64,000 nt of DNA from Pseudomonas sp. Irchel s3h14 (GCF_900187425.1 NZ_FYDJ01000003.1:1-64000), one strand, 5' to 3'; numbered from the stretch's first letter, positions 36,189-45,782 are shown. The notes: generated by a model from the letters alone, not told the origin. Numbers and translations are program-made.

Positions 36189-36514
36189 AAAACCCCAACA
36201 CCCCGCGCCAGGCCATCGCGCTCAAGTACGACGGCACCCACGCCCCTACCCTCACGGCCAAAGGTGACGAAGCACTGGCCGAAGCCATTCTGAAGATTGC
36301 CCGCGATTATGAAGTGCCCATCTACGAAAACGCCGAGCTGGTGAAGCTGCTGGCGCGGATGGAATTGGGGGAGAGTATTCCGGAGGAGTTGTATCGCACG
36401 ATTGCCGAGATTATTGCGTTTGCGTGGAATTTGAAGGGCAAGTTCCCCAAAGGGCAAGATCCGGATGCGCCGATGGTCGAGAAGGACATCACCGAGCGCG
36501 GCGACCACTACTGA
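36185..36514 (+). CDS. Free-standing FlhB C-terminal domain protein (FlhX/YlqH-like)
   Basis: 109-residue cytosolic protein that aligns with the cytoplasmic C-terminal fragment of FlhB. AIALKYDGTHAPTLTAKG matches AVALKYDPDKGGAPMLIAKG of the full FlhB in this window (51182-52321), and DYEVPIYENAELVKLL and ELYRTIAEIIAFAW match its later helices. The NPTH self-cleavage site of FlhB (residues 270-273) is replaced by NPNTPRQ, so the protein starts roughly where the cleaved fragment would. Similar stand-alone proteins are FlhX of Helicobacter and YlqH of Bacillus. It is translationally coupled to the FliK-like gene. Confidence 0.85.
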   Translation: MKNPNTPRQAIALKYDGTHAPTLTAKGDEALAEAILKIARDYEVPIYENAELVKLLARMELGESIPEELYRTIAEIIAFAWNLKGKFPKGQDPDAPMVEKDITERGDHY

Positions 36515-36624
36515 TCGTTCCCACGCTCCGCGTGGGAATGCAGCCCGTGACGCTCCGCGTCACATTCAACAGCGGAACGCGGAGCGTCCCAAGAGGCGTT
36601 CCCACGCAGAGCGTGGGAACGATC
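36513..36624. repeat. DUF1534-type dispersed inverted repeat, copy 1
   Basis: GATCGTTCCCACGCTCCGCG at the left faces CGTGGGAACGATC at the right, with inner GTGACGCTCCGCGTCAC. A second copy is at 56693-56806. Its translation gives the VPTLRVGMQPVTLRV / GVPTQSVGT peptides known as the spurious DUF1534 family. The repeat begins within the stop codon of the FlhB-C gene and separates it from the convergent DUF2802 gene. Confidence 0.8.
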
Positions 36625-36635
36625 TTGGGTAGGCG

Positions 36636-37028
36636 TCAGTTCTTGTGCAACTTGCTCATCAACTCCGCCTCAGCCTGGGTCAAGCCACAAGACTGAGTCA
36701 GTTCATCGACGCTCGCGCCCATACCGACCAGTTTTGCCGCCTGTGCAAACGACAGGCTCGACGGATCGCGCTGTTCCAGCTGAGCCAGTTTGTCCGGCAA
36801 CGGGCCAACCACCGCGCGCAGTTCGTGCAGGTCTTCACCCATGCGCACGTTGCCGTTCTGATAGTCGTCGACGCGCTTGCCCAGGTCCTTGATGCGCTGA
36901 TCGCGCAGCGCATCGCCCTGGGCCTGTTGCGCGGCGATCAGTCGTTGGCCTCGTATGTACGCCAGAAACATCGCCAGCGTGCCTGCCCAAAAGAGGAACA
37001 GGACAATGACCGCTACCTCAAGAATCAA
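36636..37028 (-). CDS. DUF2802 membrane-anchored protein
   Basis: 130-residue protein with one N-terminal membrane helix (residues 2-22), a coiled-coil-like charged region (about 28-75: AAQQAQGDALRDQRIKDLGKRVDDYQ) and a C-terminal helical part ending ELTQSCGLTQAEAELMSKLH, which looks like a small DNA-binding-type or helical-bundle fold. Its position directly after cheW matches PA1465 of P. aeruginosa. Function is unknown. It begins at a TTG next to the cheW stop codon. Confidence 0.75.
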   Translation of the reverse strand: MILEVAVIVLFLFWAGTLAMFLAYIRGQRLIAAQQAQGDALRDQRIKDLGKRVDDYQNGNVRMGEDLHELRAVVGPLPDKLAQLEQRDPSSLSFAQAAKLVGMGASVDELTQSCGLTQAEAELMSKLHKN

Positions 37029-37514
37029 TCAGATGTTCTCCAGGTCCGACCATTCTTCTTCGCTCATCATCTTGTCCAGCTCGACCAGGATCAGCAGTTC
37101 GTTGTTCTTGTTGCACACGCCTTGAATGAACTTGGCGGATTCTTCGTTACCGACGTTCGGCGCGGTTTCGATTTCCGACTGACGCAGGTAAACCACTTCG
37201 GCCACGCTGTCGACCATGATCCCGACCACTTGCTTGTCGGCTTCGATGATGACGATACGGGTGTTGTCGCTGATCTCGGCATTCATCAGGCCGAAGCGCT
37301 GACGGGTGTCGATCACGGTGACCACGTTACCGCGCAGGTTGATGATGCCCAGCACGTAGCTCGGGGCACCCGGGACCGGGGCGATCTCGGTGTAACGCAG
37401 GACTTCCTGAACGCGCATCACGTTGATGCCGTAGGTTTCATTGTCCAGTTTGAAGGTTACCCATTGCAGGATCGGATCTTCAGAACCTTTTGCATTCGTC
37501 GCTTGATTACTCAT
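37029..37514 (-). CDS. cheW: Chemotaxis coupling protein CheW
   Basis: 161-residue scaffold that links chemoreceptors to CheA. The CheW fold is seen in ILQWVTFKLDNETYGINVMRVQEVLRY, PVPGAPSYVLGIINLRGNVVTVIDTRQRFG (conserved INLRG, Arg at the receptor interface) and IVIIEADKQVVGIMVDSVAEVVYL. The ATG at 37514 is preferred to one 60 bases upstream. It lies downstream of parP in the cheY-to-cheW transcript, 88 bases after the parP stop. Confidence 0.95.
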   Translation of the reverse strand: MSNQATNAKGSEDPILQWVTFKLDNETYGINVMRVQEVLRYTEIAPVPGAPSYVLGIINLRGNVVTVIDTRQRFGLMNAEISDNTRIVIIEADKQVVGIMVDSVAEVVYLRQSEIETAPNVGNEESAKFIQGVCNKNNELLILVELDKMMSEEEWSDLENI

Positions 37515-37602
37515 ACCCTGACCCCTCGAAAAACCGCTTCTGGCGGTGTGTGTTCTGTTGGCGGCATTCAACAATGCCGTCGCATACTTGTTATGTCGGC
37601 AG

Positions 37603-38487
37603 CTATGTCGGTTTGTGTAGCGGCTTGATGCCGCCCATGTGCTTTGCCCCGCCGCTGGCGATCAACTCGGCCAGGGCGGAAACGTCCAGCAGCGCACACA
37701 TGTGCTCTATCACCGTGCCAGCGAGCCATGGCCGCTGACCTCGATGACTTCTCCATTTGATTTCGTTCGGGTCCAGGCGCAACGAGCGGCTGACCTGATG
37801 CACCGCCAGCCCCCATTCGTAGCCCTGAACCGAAATAACGTATTGCAGGCCCTGACGGAAATCGTCGCGGTAGCGGTCCGGCATGACCCAACGCGCGGTG
37901 TCCAATACTTTCAGGTTGCCGGCCTGGCTCGGCAGGATCCCGAGGAACCATTCCGGCTGACCGAACAGCGGTGTCAGCTCGTGACCGGCCAAAGAATAAA
38001 TCGAGCCCAGGCACACCAGCGGCACCGCCAGGGTCAACCCGGCAACATCGAACAACAGGCATTCGAACGGTTCGGCGGCCCAGGACGGACGACCATCGGT
38101 TTCCACTGGTGGTGGCGTGTTGCTCGGTGGCAGGTGGACTTCGACCACCGGCGGCACCAAGGCTTGCAGCAGGGGGGCGATGGTCGAGACCGGAGCAAGA
38201 ACCGGCGCTGGTGCTTCGATCACGGCTACCGGTGCTTTCGCCACGGGCGCTGCTACCGGCGCGGCAACCATGGCGGGTTTCTGCGCATCACGGGCCTGCT
38301 CTTCGAGCACAGCAGCCTGGAACTCGTCCAGCGCAGCTTCAACTTCGACCGCTTCAACAACCTCAACGATTTCAACCAGCGCTTCGATTTCCGGCGGCAA
38401 CTCTTCAGTCGCCTCCATCAGCAAGCTGTCCAGATAGGACTGCAGCGCCATTTGCGGACGCGAGGTGATCTTGACCGGCCGATTCAT
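37603..38487 (-). CDS. parP: CheW-domain polar localisation protein ParP
   Basis: 294-residue protein. The N-terminal half (about 1-140) is an acidic and Ala/Pro/Val-rich linker beginning with a short conserved stretch (RPQMALQSYLDSLLMEATEE). The C-terminal half (about 145-285) is a CheW-like (AIF) domain with FECLLFDVAGLTLAVPLVCLGSIY and EWFLGILPSQAGNLKVLDTARWV. In Vibrio, ParP binds both CheA and the ParA-like ParC to hold chemotaxis arrays at the pole. It starts one base after the parC stop, and the gene order matches PA1462-PA1464. Confidence 0.85.
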   Translation of the reverse strand: MNRPVKITSRPQMALQSYLDSLLMEATEELPPEIEALVEIVEVVEAVEVEAALDEFQAAVLEEQARDAQKPAMVAAPVAAPVAKAPVAVIEAPAPVLAPVSTIAPLLQALVPPVVEVHLPPSNTPPPVETDGRPSWAAEPFECLLFDVAGLTLAVPLVCLGSIYSLAGHELTPLFGQPEWFLGILPSQAGNLKVLDTARWVMPDRYRDDFRQGLQYVISVQGYEWGLAVHQVSRSLRLDPNEIKWRSHRGQRPWLAGTVIEHMCALLDVSALAELIASGGAKHMGGIKPLHKPT

Positions 38488-38488
38488 G

Positions 38489-39277
38489 TCAGGCCACCGC
38501 CGGGACAAGTTGTGCGGCCAGCAAATGCTTGAGCAACGCGCGATAAGCCAGCACCCCACGGCTCTTGCCGTCGAACTGCGAAGGCGTCACCCCTGCCCGG
38601 CTGGCATCACGCAAGCGGGTATCGACCGGGATGTAGCCCTGCCAGATTTCTTCCGGGTATTTGTCGCGCAACACCCGCAGCGTGCCGAGGGACGCCTGCG
38701 TGCGGCGGTCGAACAGGGTCGGCACGATGCTGAACGGCAGCGCCTGTTTACGCGAACGGTTGATCATCGCCAGGGTATTGACCATGCGCTCCAGGCCTTT
38801 GACCGCCAGGTGTTCGGTCTGCACCGGAATCACCAGTTGCTGGCTCGCCGCCAAGGCATTGACCATCAGTACGCCGAGCAACGGCGGGCTGTCGATCACG
38901 GCGTAATCGAAGTCCTGCCAAAGTTGCGCCAGGCTCTTGGCAATCACCAGGCCCAGGCCACTCTGACCCGGCGACTGGCGCTCGAGGGTCGCGAGTGCGG
39001 TGCTCGATGGCAACAGGGAAATACTCTCGTGGCTGGTGGGCAACAGCAACTGACCGGGCAGGTCTTGCGGAACACTGCCCTTGTGCAGGAACAGGTCGTA
39101 GCTGCTGTGTTCCAGGCTGTCGGGGTCGTAACCGAAGTAGCTGGTCATGGAGCCGTGAGGGTCGAGATCGACCACAACCACGCGCTTGCCCGCCTCAGCC
39201 AGTAAACCGGCTAAAGCGATAGAGGAAGTGGTTTTACCAACACCACCCTTTTGATTGGCGACTGCCCAGACTCTCAT
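38489..39277 (-). CDS. parC: ParA-like ATPase ParC of the chemotaxis cluster
   Basis: 262-residue ParA/MinD-type ATPase. The deviant Walker A is NQKGGVGKTTSS (residues 8-19), with DLDPHGS (Walker A') at about 38-44 and VIDSPPLLGVL (Walker B) near 115. It is encoded between motD and parP. In Vibrio and Pseudomonas such proteins place chemotaxis arrays at the old pole. This is not the chromosomal ParA, which sits next to parB. Confidence 0.88.
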   Translation of the reverse strand: MRVWAVANQKGGVGKTTSSIALAGLLAEAGKRVVVVDLDPHGSMTSYFGYDPDSLEHSSYDLFLHKGSVPQDLPGQLLLPTSHESISLLPSSTALATLERQSPGQSGLGLVIAKSLAQLWQDFDYAVIDSPPLLGVLMVNALAASQQLVIPVQTEHLAVKGLERMVNTLAMINRSRKQALPFSIVPTLFDRRTQASLGTLRVLRDKYPEEIWQGYIPVDTRLRDASRAGVTPSQFDGKSRGVLAYRALLKHLLAAQLVPAVA

Positions 39278-39320
39278 TCGGATTGTTCCTCCCGGTCGAA
39301 ATGGTCGACCGAGGAAAAGC

Positions 39321-40211
39321 TCAACGTATTAATGCGGGTGACGGAGAATTGACGGCACTCTCTCGTCCCGGCGACTTGACCGGGGTCGGTGCAGTTTGTG
39401 TGCCAGCACGCTTCAACGCGGCATCCGGTTTCGCATTGGCGGTTCCGGTACCGGTGAGGCTGCGGCGTACATCGAGATTTCGCGACACCACCAGCACCAC
39501 GCGACGGTTACGCGCCCGGCCTTCGGCAGTCGCGTTGTTGGCCACTGGCTGGAACTCGCCGTAACCCACCGACGCCAGACGACCGGGGTTCACACCCTGC
39601 ATTGCCAGCATGCGCACGATGCTCGCCGACCGGGCCGAGGACAGCTCCCAGTTGGTCGGGTATTGCGCGGTGCGGATCGGTTGATCGTCAGTGAAGCCTT
39701 CGACGTGAATCGGGTTGTCGAACGGCTTCAGAATCGCCGCAACCTTGTCGATGATGTTGAACGCGATGTCGCTGGGCATGGCGTCGCCGCTGCCGAACAA
39801 CAGGCTGGAATTGAGTTCGATCTCGACCCACAGTTCGTTGCCGCGAATGGTCATCTGGTTGGAGCTGATCAAGTCGCCGAACGCCGCGCTGATGTCGTCG
39901 GCGATGCTTTTGAGCGGATCGCTGGCACCCGCGATACCGGCGTCGACCTGCTCGGCGTCTTTAACCAGCGGCTTGGCCGGGGTCACGGTCTTCGGTCGCT
40001 CGTCGCCGATCGGGATCGGCTTGAGGGCGCGATCGGAGTCGGTAAACACCCCGATCAGCGCTTCGGAAATAACCTTGTACTTGCCTTCGTTGATCGAAGA
40101 GATCGAGTACATCACGACGAAGAAAGCGAACAGCAACGTAATGAAGTCGGCGTAGGAAACCAGCCAACGTTCATGGTTTACATGTTCTTCAGGTTGGCGA
40201 CGACGTGCCAT
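39321..40211 (-). CDS. motD: Flagellar motor protein MotD (MotB family)
   Basis: 296-residue stator subunit. A basic N-terminus, then the single membrane helix with the proton-binding aspartate in SYADFITLLFAFFVVMYS (Asp near residue 22), a plug segment, and a C-terminal OmpA-like peptidoglycan-binding domain (about 140-260: VEGFTDDQPI, SSARSASIVRMLAMQGV, VGYGEFQPVANN, NRRVVLVV). The tail is Pro/Ala-rich. It pairs with motC just upstream; pseudomonads have a second stator set, motAB, elsewhere. Confidence 0.93.
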   Translation of the reverse strand: MARRRQPEEHVNHERWLVSYADFITLLFAFFVVMYSISSINEGKYKVISEALIGVFTDSDRALKPIPIGDERPKTVTPAKPLVKDAEQVDAGIAGASDPLKSIADDISAAFGDLISSNQMTIRGNELWVEIELNSSLLFGSGDAMPSDIAFNIIDKVAAILKPFDNPIHVEGFTDDQPIRTAQYPTNWELSSARSASIVRMLAMQGVNPGRLASVGYGEFQPVANNATAEGRARNRRVVLVVSRNLDVRRSLTGTGTANAKPDAALKRAGTQTAPTPVKSPGRESAVNSPSPALIR

Positions 40212-40226
40212 GGTCCATGTCTCCCA

Positions 40227-40967
40227 TCAATCCATGAAGCCCTGAAGCTTCAACTCAATAGAGCGAGGGTTTTCACCTTCGGCGATCGACAGGATGCCTT
40301 CCAACAACATTTCGCGATAACGCGACTGCCGCATAGCGACGGACTTGAGTTTGGCGGCAATCGGCAGCAGCACCAGGTTGGCACTGGCCACGCCGTAGAT
40401 GGTCGCGACAAAGGCTACGGCAATGCCGCTACCCAGTTGCGATGGATCGGCCAGGTTGCCCATCACATGGATCAGCCCCATCACCGCACCGATGATGCCG
40501 ATGGTCGGCGCGTAGCCGCCCATGCTTTCGAAGACTTTGGCGGCTTCGATGTCGCGGCTTTCCTGAGTGTAGAAATCCACTTCCAGGATGCTGCGAATCG
40601 CTTCCGGCTCGGCACCGTCCACCAGCAGTTGCAGGCCTTTGCGCGAGTAGTTATCCGGTTCAGCGTCGGCCACCCCTTCCAGACCGAGCAGACCTTCCTT
40701 GCGTGCGGTCAGGCTCCAGTTGACGACGCGATCGACGCCACCGGCGAGGTCGATGCGTGGAGGGAACAGGATCCAGGCCAGAATCTGCATGGCGCGCTTG
40801 AAGGCGCTCATCGGTGACTGCAGCAGCGCCGCACCGACGGTTCCGCCGATAACGATCAACGCCGCCGGGCCGTTGGCCAGGGCGCCGAGGTGGCCGCCTT
40901 CAAGGTAGTTGCCGCCAATGATGGCGACGAACGCCATGATGATCCCGATGAGGCTTAAAACATCCAT
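40227..40967 (-). CDS. motC: Flagellar motor protein MotC (MotA family)
   Basis: 246-residue four-helix stator subunit of the MotA family. It shows VDGAEPEAIRSILEVDF, the FESMGGYAPTIGIIGAVMGLIHVMGN signature (about 145-170) and a charged cytoplasmic loop with Arg/Glu residues that contact FliG. The ATG at 40967 overlaps the cheB stop by one base (TGATG), which decides the start. Forms the proton channel with MotD. Confidence 0.94.
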   Translation of the reverse strand: MDVLSLIGIIMAFVAIIGGNYLEGGHLGALANGPAALIVIGGTVGAALLQSPMSAFKRAMQILAWILFPPRIDLAGGVDRVVNWSLTARKEGLLGLEGVADAEPDNYSRKGLQLLVDGAEPEAIRSILEVDFYTQESRDIEAAKVFESMGGYAPTIGIIGAVMGLIHVMGNLADPSQLGSGIAVAFVATIYGVASANLVLLPIAAKLKSVAMRQSRYREMLLEGILSIAEGENPRSIELKLQGFMD

Positions 40968-42097
40968 CAGATACAAGCCTCGACCAGATGCTTGCCAATA
41001 TCGTCCAGACCGTACACCGCGTCAGCGAGTTCGGCTTTGACGATGGCCATCGGCATGCCGTAGATCACGCAGCTGGCTTCATCCTGAGCCCAGATTGCAC
41101 TGCCGCCCTGCTTGAGCAGACGCGCGCCTTCGCGACCATCGGCGCCCATGCCGGTCAGCACGACCGCCAGAACTTTGTCACCGTAGGACTTGGCCGCGGA
41201 ACCGAAGGTGATGTCCACGCACGGCTTGTAGTTCAGACGTTCGTCGCCCGGGAGGATTTTCACCGCGCCACGGCCGTCGATCATCATTTGCTTGCCACCC
41301 GGCGCCAGCAACGCCAAGCCCGGACGCAGGATGTCGCCATCCTCGGCTTCCTTGACGCTGATGCGGCAAAGCTTGTCCAGACGTTCGGCGAAGGCCTTGG
41401 TGAAGGCGGCCGGCATGTGCTGGATCAATACGATCGGTGCGGGGAAGTTGGCCGGCAATTGGGTCAGAACCCGCTGCAAGGCAACCGGGCCGCCAGTGGA
41501 CGTACCGATGGCGACCAGTTTGTAGGCTTTGCGTTTCGGCGTTGGCGACGACGAGGCTGGCGCGTGCGTGCGCGCCGGAATCGGAGCCGGAGCCGGACGC
41601 GCAGGCGCGCTGCTGCCGTAGCTGCTGACGCTTGAAGGTGCAGGCGTCGGGGCGGGTGCGGCGACAGGTGCCGGAGCGCTGTAGGTGTTGGCGCGACGGT
41701 TACTGCGCGAAATGCTGAGAATCTTCTCGCACAGCAGTTGCTTGACCTTCTCCGGGTTACGGGAGATGTCTTCGAAATTCTTCGGCAGGAAATCCACCGC
41801 GCCAGCGTCCAGCGCGTCGAGGGTTACCCGAGCGCCTTCGTGGGTCAGCGAGGAGAACATCAACACCGGAGTCGGGCAGCGCTGCATGATGTGCCGCACC
41901 GCCGTGATGCCATCCATCATCGGCATCTCGTAGTCCATGGTGATCACGTCTGGCTTGAGGGCCAGCGCCTGATCAATCGCCTCTTTTCCGTTGGTCGCCG
42001 TGCCGACGACCTGGATATTCGGATCCGCTGAAAGAATTTCCGAGACGCGGCGGCGGAAAAACCCCGAATCGTCCACCACCAGGACTTTAACTGCCAT
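40967..42097 (-). CDS. cheB: Chemotaxis methylesterase CheB
   Basis: 376-residue receptor glutamate methylesterase and deamidase. The N-terminal receiver domain has phospho-acceptor D55 ([13 protein letters not shown]). A Pro/Ala/Ser-rich linker (about 140-185) leads to the C-terminal catalytic domain, with Ser in GTSTGGP, His in IQHMP and Asp in GMGADGREG. The start [10 protein letters not shown] at 42097 is typical; an upstream frame of 31 codons is not. It is activated by CheA phosphorylation and counteracts CheR (not in this window). Confidence 0.95.
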   Translation of the reverse strand: MAVKVLVVDDSGFFRRRVSEILSADPNIQVVGTATNGKEAIDQALALKPDVITMDYEMPMMDGITAVRHIMQRCPTPVLMFSSLTHEGARVTLDALDAGAVDFLPKNFEDISRNPEKVKQLLCEKILSISRSNRRANTYSAPAPVAAPAPTPAPSSVSSYGSSAPARPAPAPIPARTHAPASSSPTPKRKAYKLVAIGTSTGGPVALQRVLTQLPANFPAPIVLIQHMPAAFTKAFAERLDKLCRISVKEAEDGDILRPGLALLAPGGKQMMIDGRGAVKILPGDERLNYKPCVDITFGSAAKSYGDKVLAVVLTGMGADGREGARLLKQGGSAIWAQDEASCVIYGMPMAIVKAELADAVYGLDDIGKHLVEACI

Positions 42098-42146
42098 AAA
42101 CACTCCGTTAGACGGAGCGAGGCTCAGTCGCCCCGCTCCACCAGAA

Positions 42147-44387
42147 TCAAATACGCCGTGCGGCGTAACGCTTGAGCATGCTCGGAACATCGAGAATCAG
42201 CGCAATGCGGCCGTCACCGGTGATGGTGGCGCCGGACATGCCCGGGGTTCCCTGGAGCATTTTGCCCAATGGCTTGATGACCACTTCTTCCTGGCCCACC
42301 AGTTGATCGACGACGAAGCCGATCCGCTGAGTGCCCACCGAAAGGATCACCACGTGGCCTTCGCGCTGCTCTTCATGAGCGGCGGAGCTGACCAGCCAGC
42401 GTTTGAGGTAGAACAATGGCAGCGCCTTGTCCCGCACGATCACCACTTCCTGGCCGTCCACCACGTTGGTGGTCGACAGGTCGAGGTGGAAAATTTCGTT
42501 GACGTTCACCAGCGGGAACGCAAACGCCTGGTTGCCCAGCATGACCATCAGCGTCGGCATGATCGCCAGGGTCAACGGGACCTTGATGACGATCTTCGAG
42601 CCCTTGCCCTTGGTCGAATAGATATTGATGGTGCCGTTGAGCTGGGCGATTTTGGTTTTCACCACGTCCATGCCCACGCCGCGTCCGGAGACATCGGAAA
42701 TTTCGGTCTTGGTCGAGAAACCCGGCGCGAAGATCAGGTTGAAGCAATCGGATTCGCTGAGGCGATCCGCGGCATCCTTGTCCATCAAGCCTTTCTTCAC
42801 GGCAATGCCGCGCAGAACATCAGCGTCCATGCCCTTGCCGTCATCGGAGATCGACAGCAGGATGTGGTCGCCTTCCTGTTCAGCGGACAGGATCACCTTG
42901 CCGCTGCGAGGCTTGCCCATCGCTTCACGCTCGGCCGGCTCTTCAATACCGTGGTCGACCGAGTTGCGCACCAAGTGGACCAGCGGGTCGGCCAGGGCCT
43001 CGACGAGGTTCTTGTCGAGGTCGGTTTCTTCGCCGACCAGTTCCAGGTTGATCTCTTTCTTGAGCTGGCGAGCCAGGTCGCGAACCAGACGCGGGAAACG
43101 TCCGAAGACCTTCTTGATCGGTTGCATCCGGGTCTTCATGACCGCGGTTTGCAGGTCGGCCGTGACCACGTCGAGGTTCGACACAGCCTTGGACATGGCT
43201 TCGTCGCCGCTGTTGAGGCCCAGACGGACCAAGCGGTTACGCACCAGTACCAACTCGCCAACCATGTTCATGATTTCGTCGAGACGCGCGGTATCGACCC
43301 GCACGGTGGTCTCGGCTTCGCTGGCCGGTTTTTCCGGTGGCGGCGCAGCCGGGGCACGGGCCGGAGCCGGTGCAGCAGCAGCGGCAGGCTTCGGCGCTTC
43401 GGCTTTAGGCTCGGGCGCTTTGGCTACGGGTTTCGCAGCCGGTGCTGGCGCCTTGGCGACAGGAGCAGAAACCACTGCGCCAGTGCCAACCTCGGTGAAC
43501 TTGCCTTTGCCGTGCAATTCGTCGAGCAGTGATTCGAACTCGTGATCGGAGATCAGATCGCCGCCGGCCGCTTTAGCGGTTGGCGCAGCCGGGGCTGGTA
43601 CGGCGGCAATCGCCGACTCCAGCGCATCAACAGCAAAGTTGCCCTTGCCGTGCAGCTGATCGAGCAGTGCTTCGAACTCGTCGTCGGTAATATCGGAGCT
43701 GTCGCCTGCCGCTTTCGGGGCAGCCGGTGCGGCTGGCGCCGGGGCTACCGCATCGACGGCGAACTGGCCTTTACCGTGCAGTTGATCGAGCAACGACTCG
43801 AACTCGGCATCGGTGATTTCGTCGCTGCCCGCCGCATTGCTGCTCGGCGCTGGCACAGCTGCCGGGGCTTCTGCCTGAGCCTTGACGGCGTTCAGCGAGT
43901 CCAGCAGTTGTTCAAATTCGTTATCCGTGATGTCGCCCGATTCTTCAGCGGCAGGTTCTTCCACCACCTCGGCGACCGGTGCCGTTTCATCGGCGGTTTG
44001 CGGCTCGGCCAGACGGGCCAGTGCCGCAAGCAATTCTGGCGTGGCAGCCGTAATCGGGCTGCGCTCGCGGACTTCGGTAAACATGCCGTTCACCGCATCC
44101 AGCGCTTCGAGAACCACGTCCATCAGTTCCGAGTCGACGCGACGTTCACCCTTGCGCAGGATGTCGAACACGTTCTCGGCGATGTGACAGCACTCCACCA
44201 GCTCGTTGAGCTGGAGGAAGCCGGCGCCTCCTTTTACAGTGTGAAAACCGCGAAAAATTGCATTGAGCAAGTCCGCATCATCAGGTCGGCTTTCAAGCTC
44301 GACCAGCTGTTCGGACAGTTGCTCTAGAATCTCGCCGGCCTCAACCAGGAAATCCTGAAGGATCTCTTCATCGGCGCCGAAGCTCAT
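42147..44387 (-). CDS. cheA: Chemotaxis histidine kinase CheA
   Basis: 746-residue kinase. The P1 Hpt domain (1-125) has H49 in [11 protein letters not shown] linker of about 230 residues replaces the usual single P2 domain; it holds four copies of an acidic motif ([13 protein letters not shown] 153-165, [13 protein letters not shown] 191-203, [13 protein letters not shown] 233-245, [13 protein letters not shown] 279-291) separated by Ala/Pro-rich stretches. Then come the P3 dimerisation helices (about 365-425), the P4 ATPase (N box [19 protein letters not shown]) and the P5 CheW-like domain to the C-terminus. It phosphorylates CheY and CheB. AGGAG precedes the ATG. Confidence 0.96.
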   Translation of the reverse strand: MSFGADEEILQDFLVEAGEILEQLSEQLVELESRPDDADLLNAIFRGFHTVKGGAGFLQLNELVECCHIAENVFDILRKGERRVDSELMDVVLEALDAVNGMFTEVRERSPITAATPELLAALARLAEPQTADETAPVAEVVEEPAAEESGDITDNEFEQLLDSLNAVKAQAEAPAAVPAPSSNAAGSDEITDAEFESLLDQLHGKGQFAVDAVAPAPAAPAAPKAAGDSSDITDDEFEALLDQLHGKGNFAVDALESAIAAVPAPAAPTAKAAGGDLISDHEFESLLDELHGKGKFTEVGTGAVVSAPVAKAPAPAAKPVAKAPEPKAEAPKPAAAAAPAPARAPAAPPPEKPASEAETTVRVDTARLDEIMNMVGELVLVRNRLVRLGLNSGDEAMSKAVSNLDVVTADLQTAVMKTRMQPIKKVFGRFPRLVRDLARQLKKEINLELVGEETDLDKNLVEALADPLVHLVRNSVDHGIEEPAEREAMGKPRSGKVILSAEQEGDHILLSISDDGKGMDADVLRGIAVKKGLMDKDAADRLSESDCFNLIFAPGFSTKTEISDVSGRGVGMDVVKTKIAQLNGTINIYSTKGKGSKIVIKVPLTLAIMPTLMVMLGNQAFAFPLVNVNEIFHLDLSTTNVVDGQEVVIVRDKALPLFYLKRWLVSSAAHEEQREGHVVILSVGTQRIGFVVDQLVGQEEVVIKPLGKMLQGTPGMSGATITGDGRIALILDVPSMLKRYAARRI

Positions 44388-44424
44388 TAAGGGGGTGCTC
44401 CTAAAGGTCTAAAAACCTAAAAAC

Positions 44425-45213
44425 CTAAAATCCAAGACTGGATAGCAAATCGTCCACATCGTCCTGACCGGACACAACGTCTTCTCTTTTATCGGCATGA
44501 ATCTGCGGACCTTCACCCTGAGAGAGATGTTTTTGCGGATCTTTTTCTGCAAGCATCGCTTCACGGTCATGTTCGATGCCCGCAAAGCGGTCCACCTGAC
44601 TGGCCATAAGCACGAGCTTGAGCAGGTTGCTTTCAACTTCGGTGACCAATTGGGTCACACGCTTGATCACCTGACCGGTGAGGTCCTGGTAATCCTGAGC
44701 GAGCAGGATGTCGTTGAGGTTGCTCGACACAACGCGATTGTCTTCGCTGCTGCGTGTCAGGAAACCGTCGACTCGCCGGGCCAGCTCGCGGAACTCTTCA
44801 GCCCCGACTTCGCGACGCATGAACCGTCCCCAGTCGGTGCTCAAGGCCTGGGCTTCGTTGCTCAGGCCATTGACCAGCGGCGTGGCGTTTTCCACCAAGT
44901 CCATGGTGCGGTTGGCGGCAGCCTCGGTCAGCTTGACTACATAACCCAGACGCTCGGTGGCATCCGTGATCTGCGAGACTTCCTCGGCTTGCGGCATGTG
45001 CGGGTCAATCTGGAAATTGACGATCGCGCTATGCAGTTCGCGAGTGAGCTTTCCCACTTCCTGATACAGGCCACGGTCACGGGTCTGATTGAGCTCATGG
45101 ATCAGTTGCACAGCGTCGCCAAACCTGCCTTTTTCAAGGCTTTCGACCAGTTCGACCGCGTGTTTTTTCAGAGTCGATTCGAAATCGCCCTGTGAAGACT
45201 CGTTATGCTCCAT
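44425..45213 (-). CDS. cheZ: CheY phosphatase CheZ
   Basis: 262-residue dimeric phosphatase that dephosphorylates CheY-P. The helical hairpin carries the catalytic region LLAQDYQDLTGQVIKRV (Asp and Gln near residues 183-187). The C-terminus ends QDDVDDLLSSLGF, the amphipathic helix that binds CheY. The length is above that of E. coli CheZ (214). It lies between cheY and cheA in one transcript; GGGGGAG precedes the ATG. Confidence 0.94.
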   Translation of the reverse strand: MEHNESSQGDFESTLKKHAVELVESLEKGRFGDAVQLIHELNQTRDRGLYQEVGKLTRELHSAIVNFQIDPHMPQAEEVSQITDATERLGYVVKLTEAAANRTMDLVENATPLVNGLSNEAQALSTDWGRFMRREVGAEEFRELARRVDGFLTRSSEDNRVVSSNLNDILLAQDYQDLTGQVIKRVTQLVTEVESNLLKLVLMASQVDRFAGIEHDREAMLAEKDPQKHLSQGEGPQIHADKREDVVSGQDDVDDLLSSLGF

Positions 45214-45243
45214 AGCTCCCCCGTGGCGCAGTGGCTTCGCACA

Positions 45244-45615
45244 TCAACCGATGCGTTCGAAGATCTTTTCAATCTTGTCTTTCAACGCCTGAGCCGTGAA
45301 GGGCTTGACCACATAGCCGTTAACACCGGCCTGGGCTGCCTCGATGATCTGCTCGCGCTTGGCTTCAGCGGTCACCATCAGCACCGGCAGGTGCTTGAGC
45401 TTTTCATCGGCACGCACGTGGCGCAGCAGGTCGATACCGGTCATGCCAGGCATGTTCCAGTCTGTTACCAGAAAGTCGATGCTGCCGCTGTTGAGAACCG
45501 GAATGGCTGTAGTGCCATCGTCGGCCTCGACCGTGTTGGTGAACCCAAGGTCACGCAACAGGTTTTTAATGATCCGCCGCATCGTTGAGAAGTCATCAAC
45601 GATGAGGATTTTCAT
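45244..45615 (-). CDS. cheY: Chemotaxis response regulator CheY
   Basis: 123-residue single receiver domain. D7 and D8 (acidic pocket), phospho-acceptor D52 in [10 protein letters not shown]82-equivalent in MVTAEAKRE and the Lys in VVKPF are all present. Phospho-CheY binds FliM and FliN to change motor rotation. The ATG at 45615 (MKILIVDDF) is chosen over an upstream ATG 24 bases earlier; GGAGG lies before the longer form, so a few extra residues cannot be excluded. Confidence 0.96.
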   Translation of the reverse strand: MKILIVDDFSTMRRIIKNLLRDLGFTNTVEADDGTTAIPVLNSGSIDFLVTDWNMPGMTGIDLLRHVRADEKLKHLPVLMVTAEAKREQIIEAAQAGVNGYVVKPFTAQALKDKIEKIFERIG

Positions 45616-45782
45616 GTTCTTGTCCAATTCGACCTCCAAGCAGTCTTAAACGCGCCCAGGACCTGGACGCGCCATTTCAATCAATCCGGCAAAGCACTCA
45701 ATGACTGTCTGGAGCACAACAGATCGGGACCGGTAAGGATCAACACCCCACCAGCCGCGTTCGCAGTGTCCCCACACTGCCT

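Noticed and set aside
36424..36696. Small proteins with VPTLRVGMQPVTLRV and PTQSVGT peptides, also near 56620-56862
   Set aside because: These are translations of the DUF1534-type inverted repeat, not genes.
45616..45782. A sigma-28 promoter for cheY on the minus strand
   Set aside because: The best match (GCCGGATT with GACA 15 bases upstream) differs too much from TAAA-N15-GCCGATAA to be listed.
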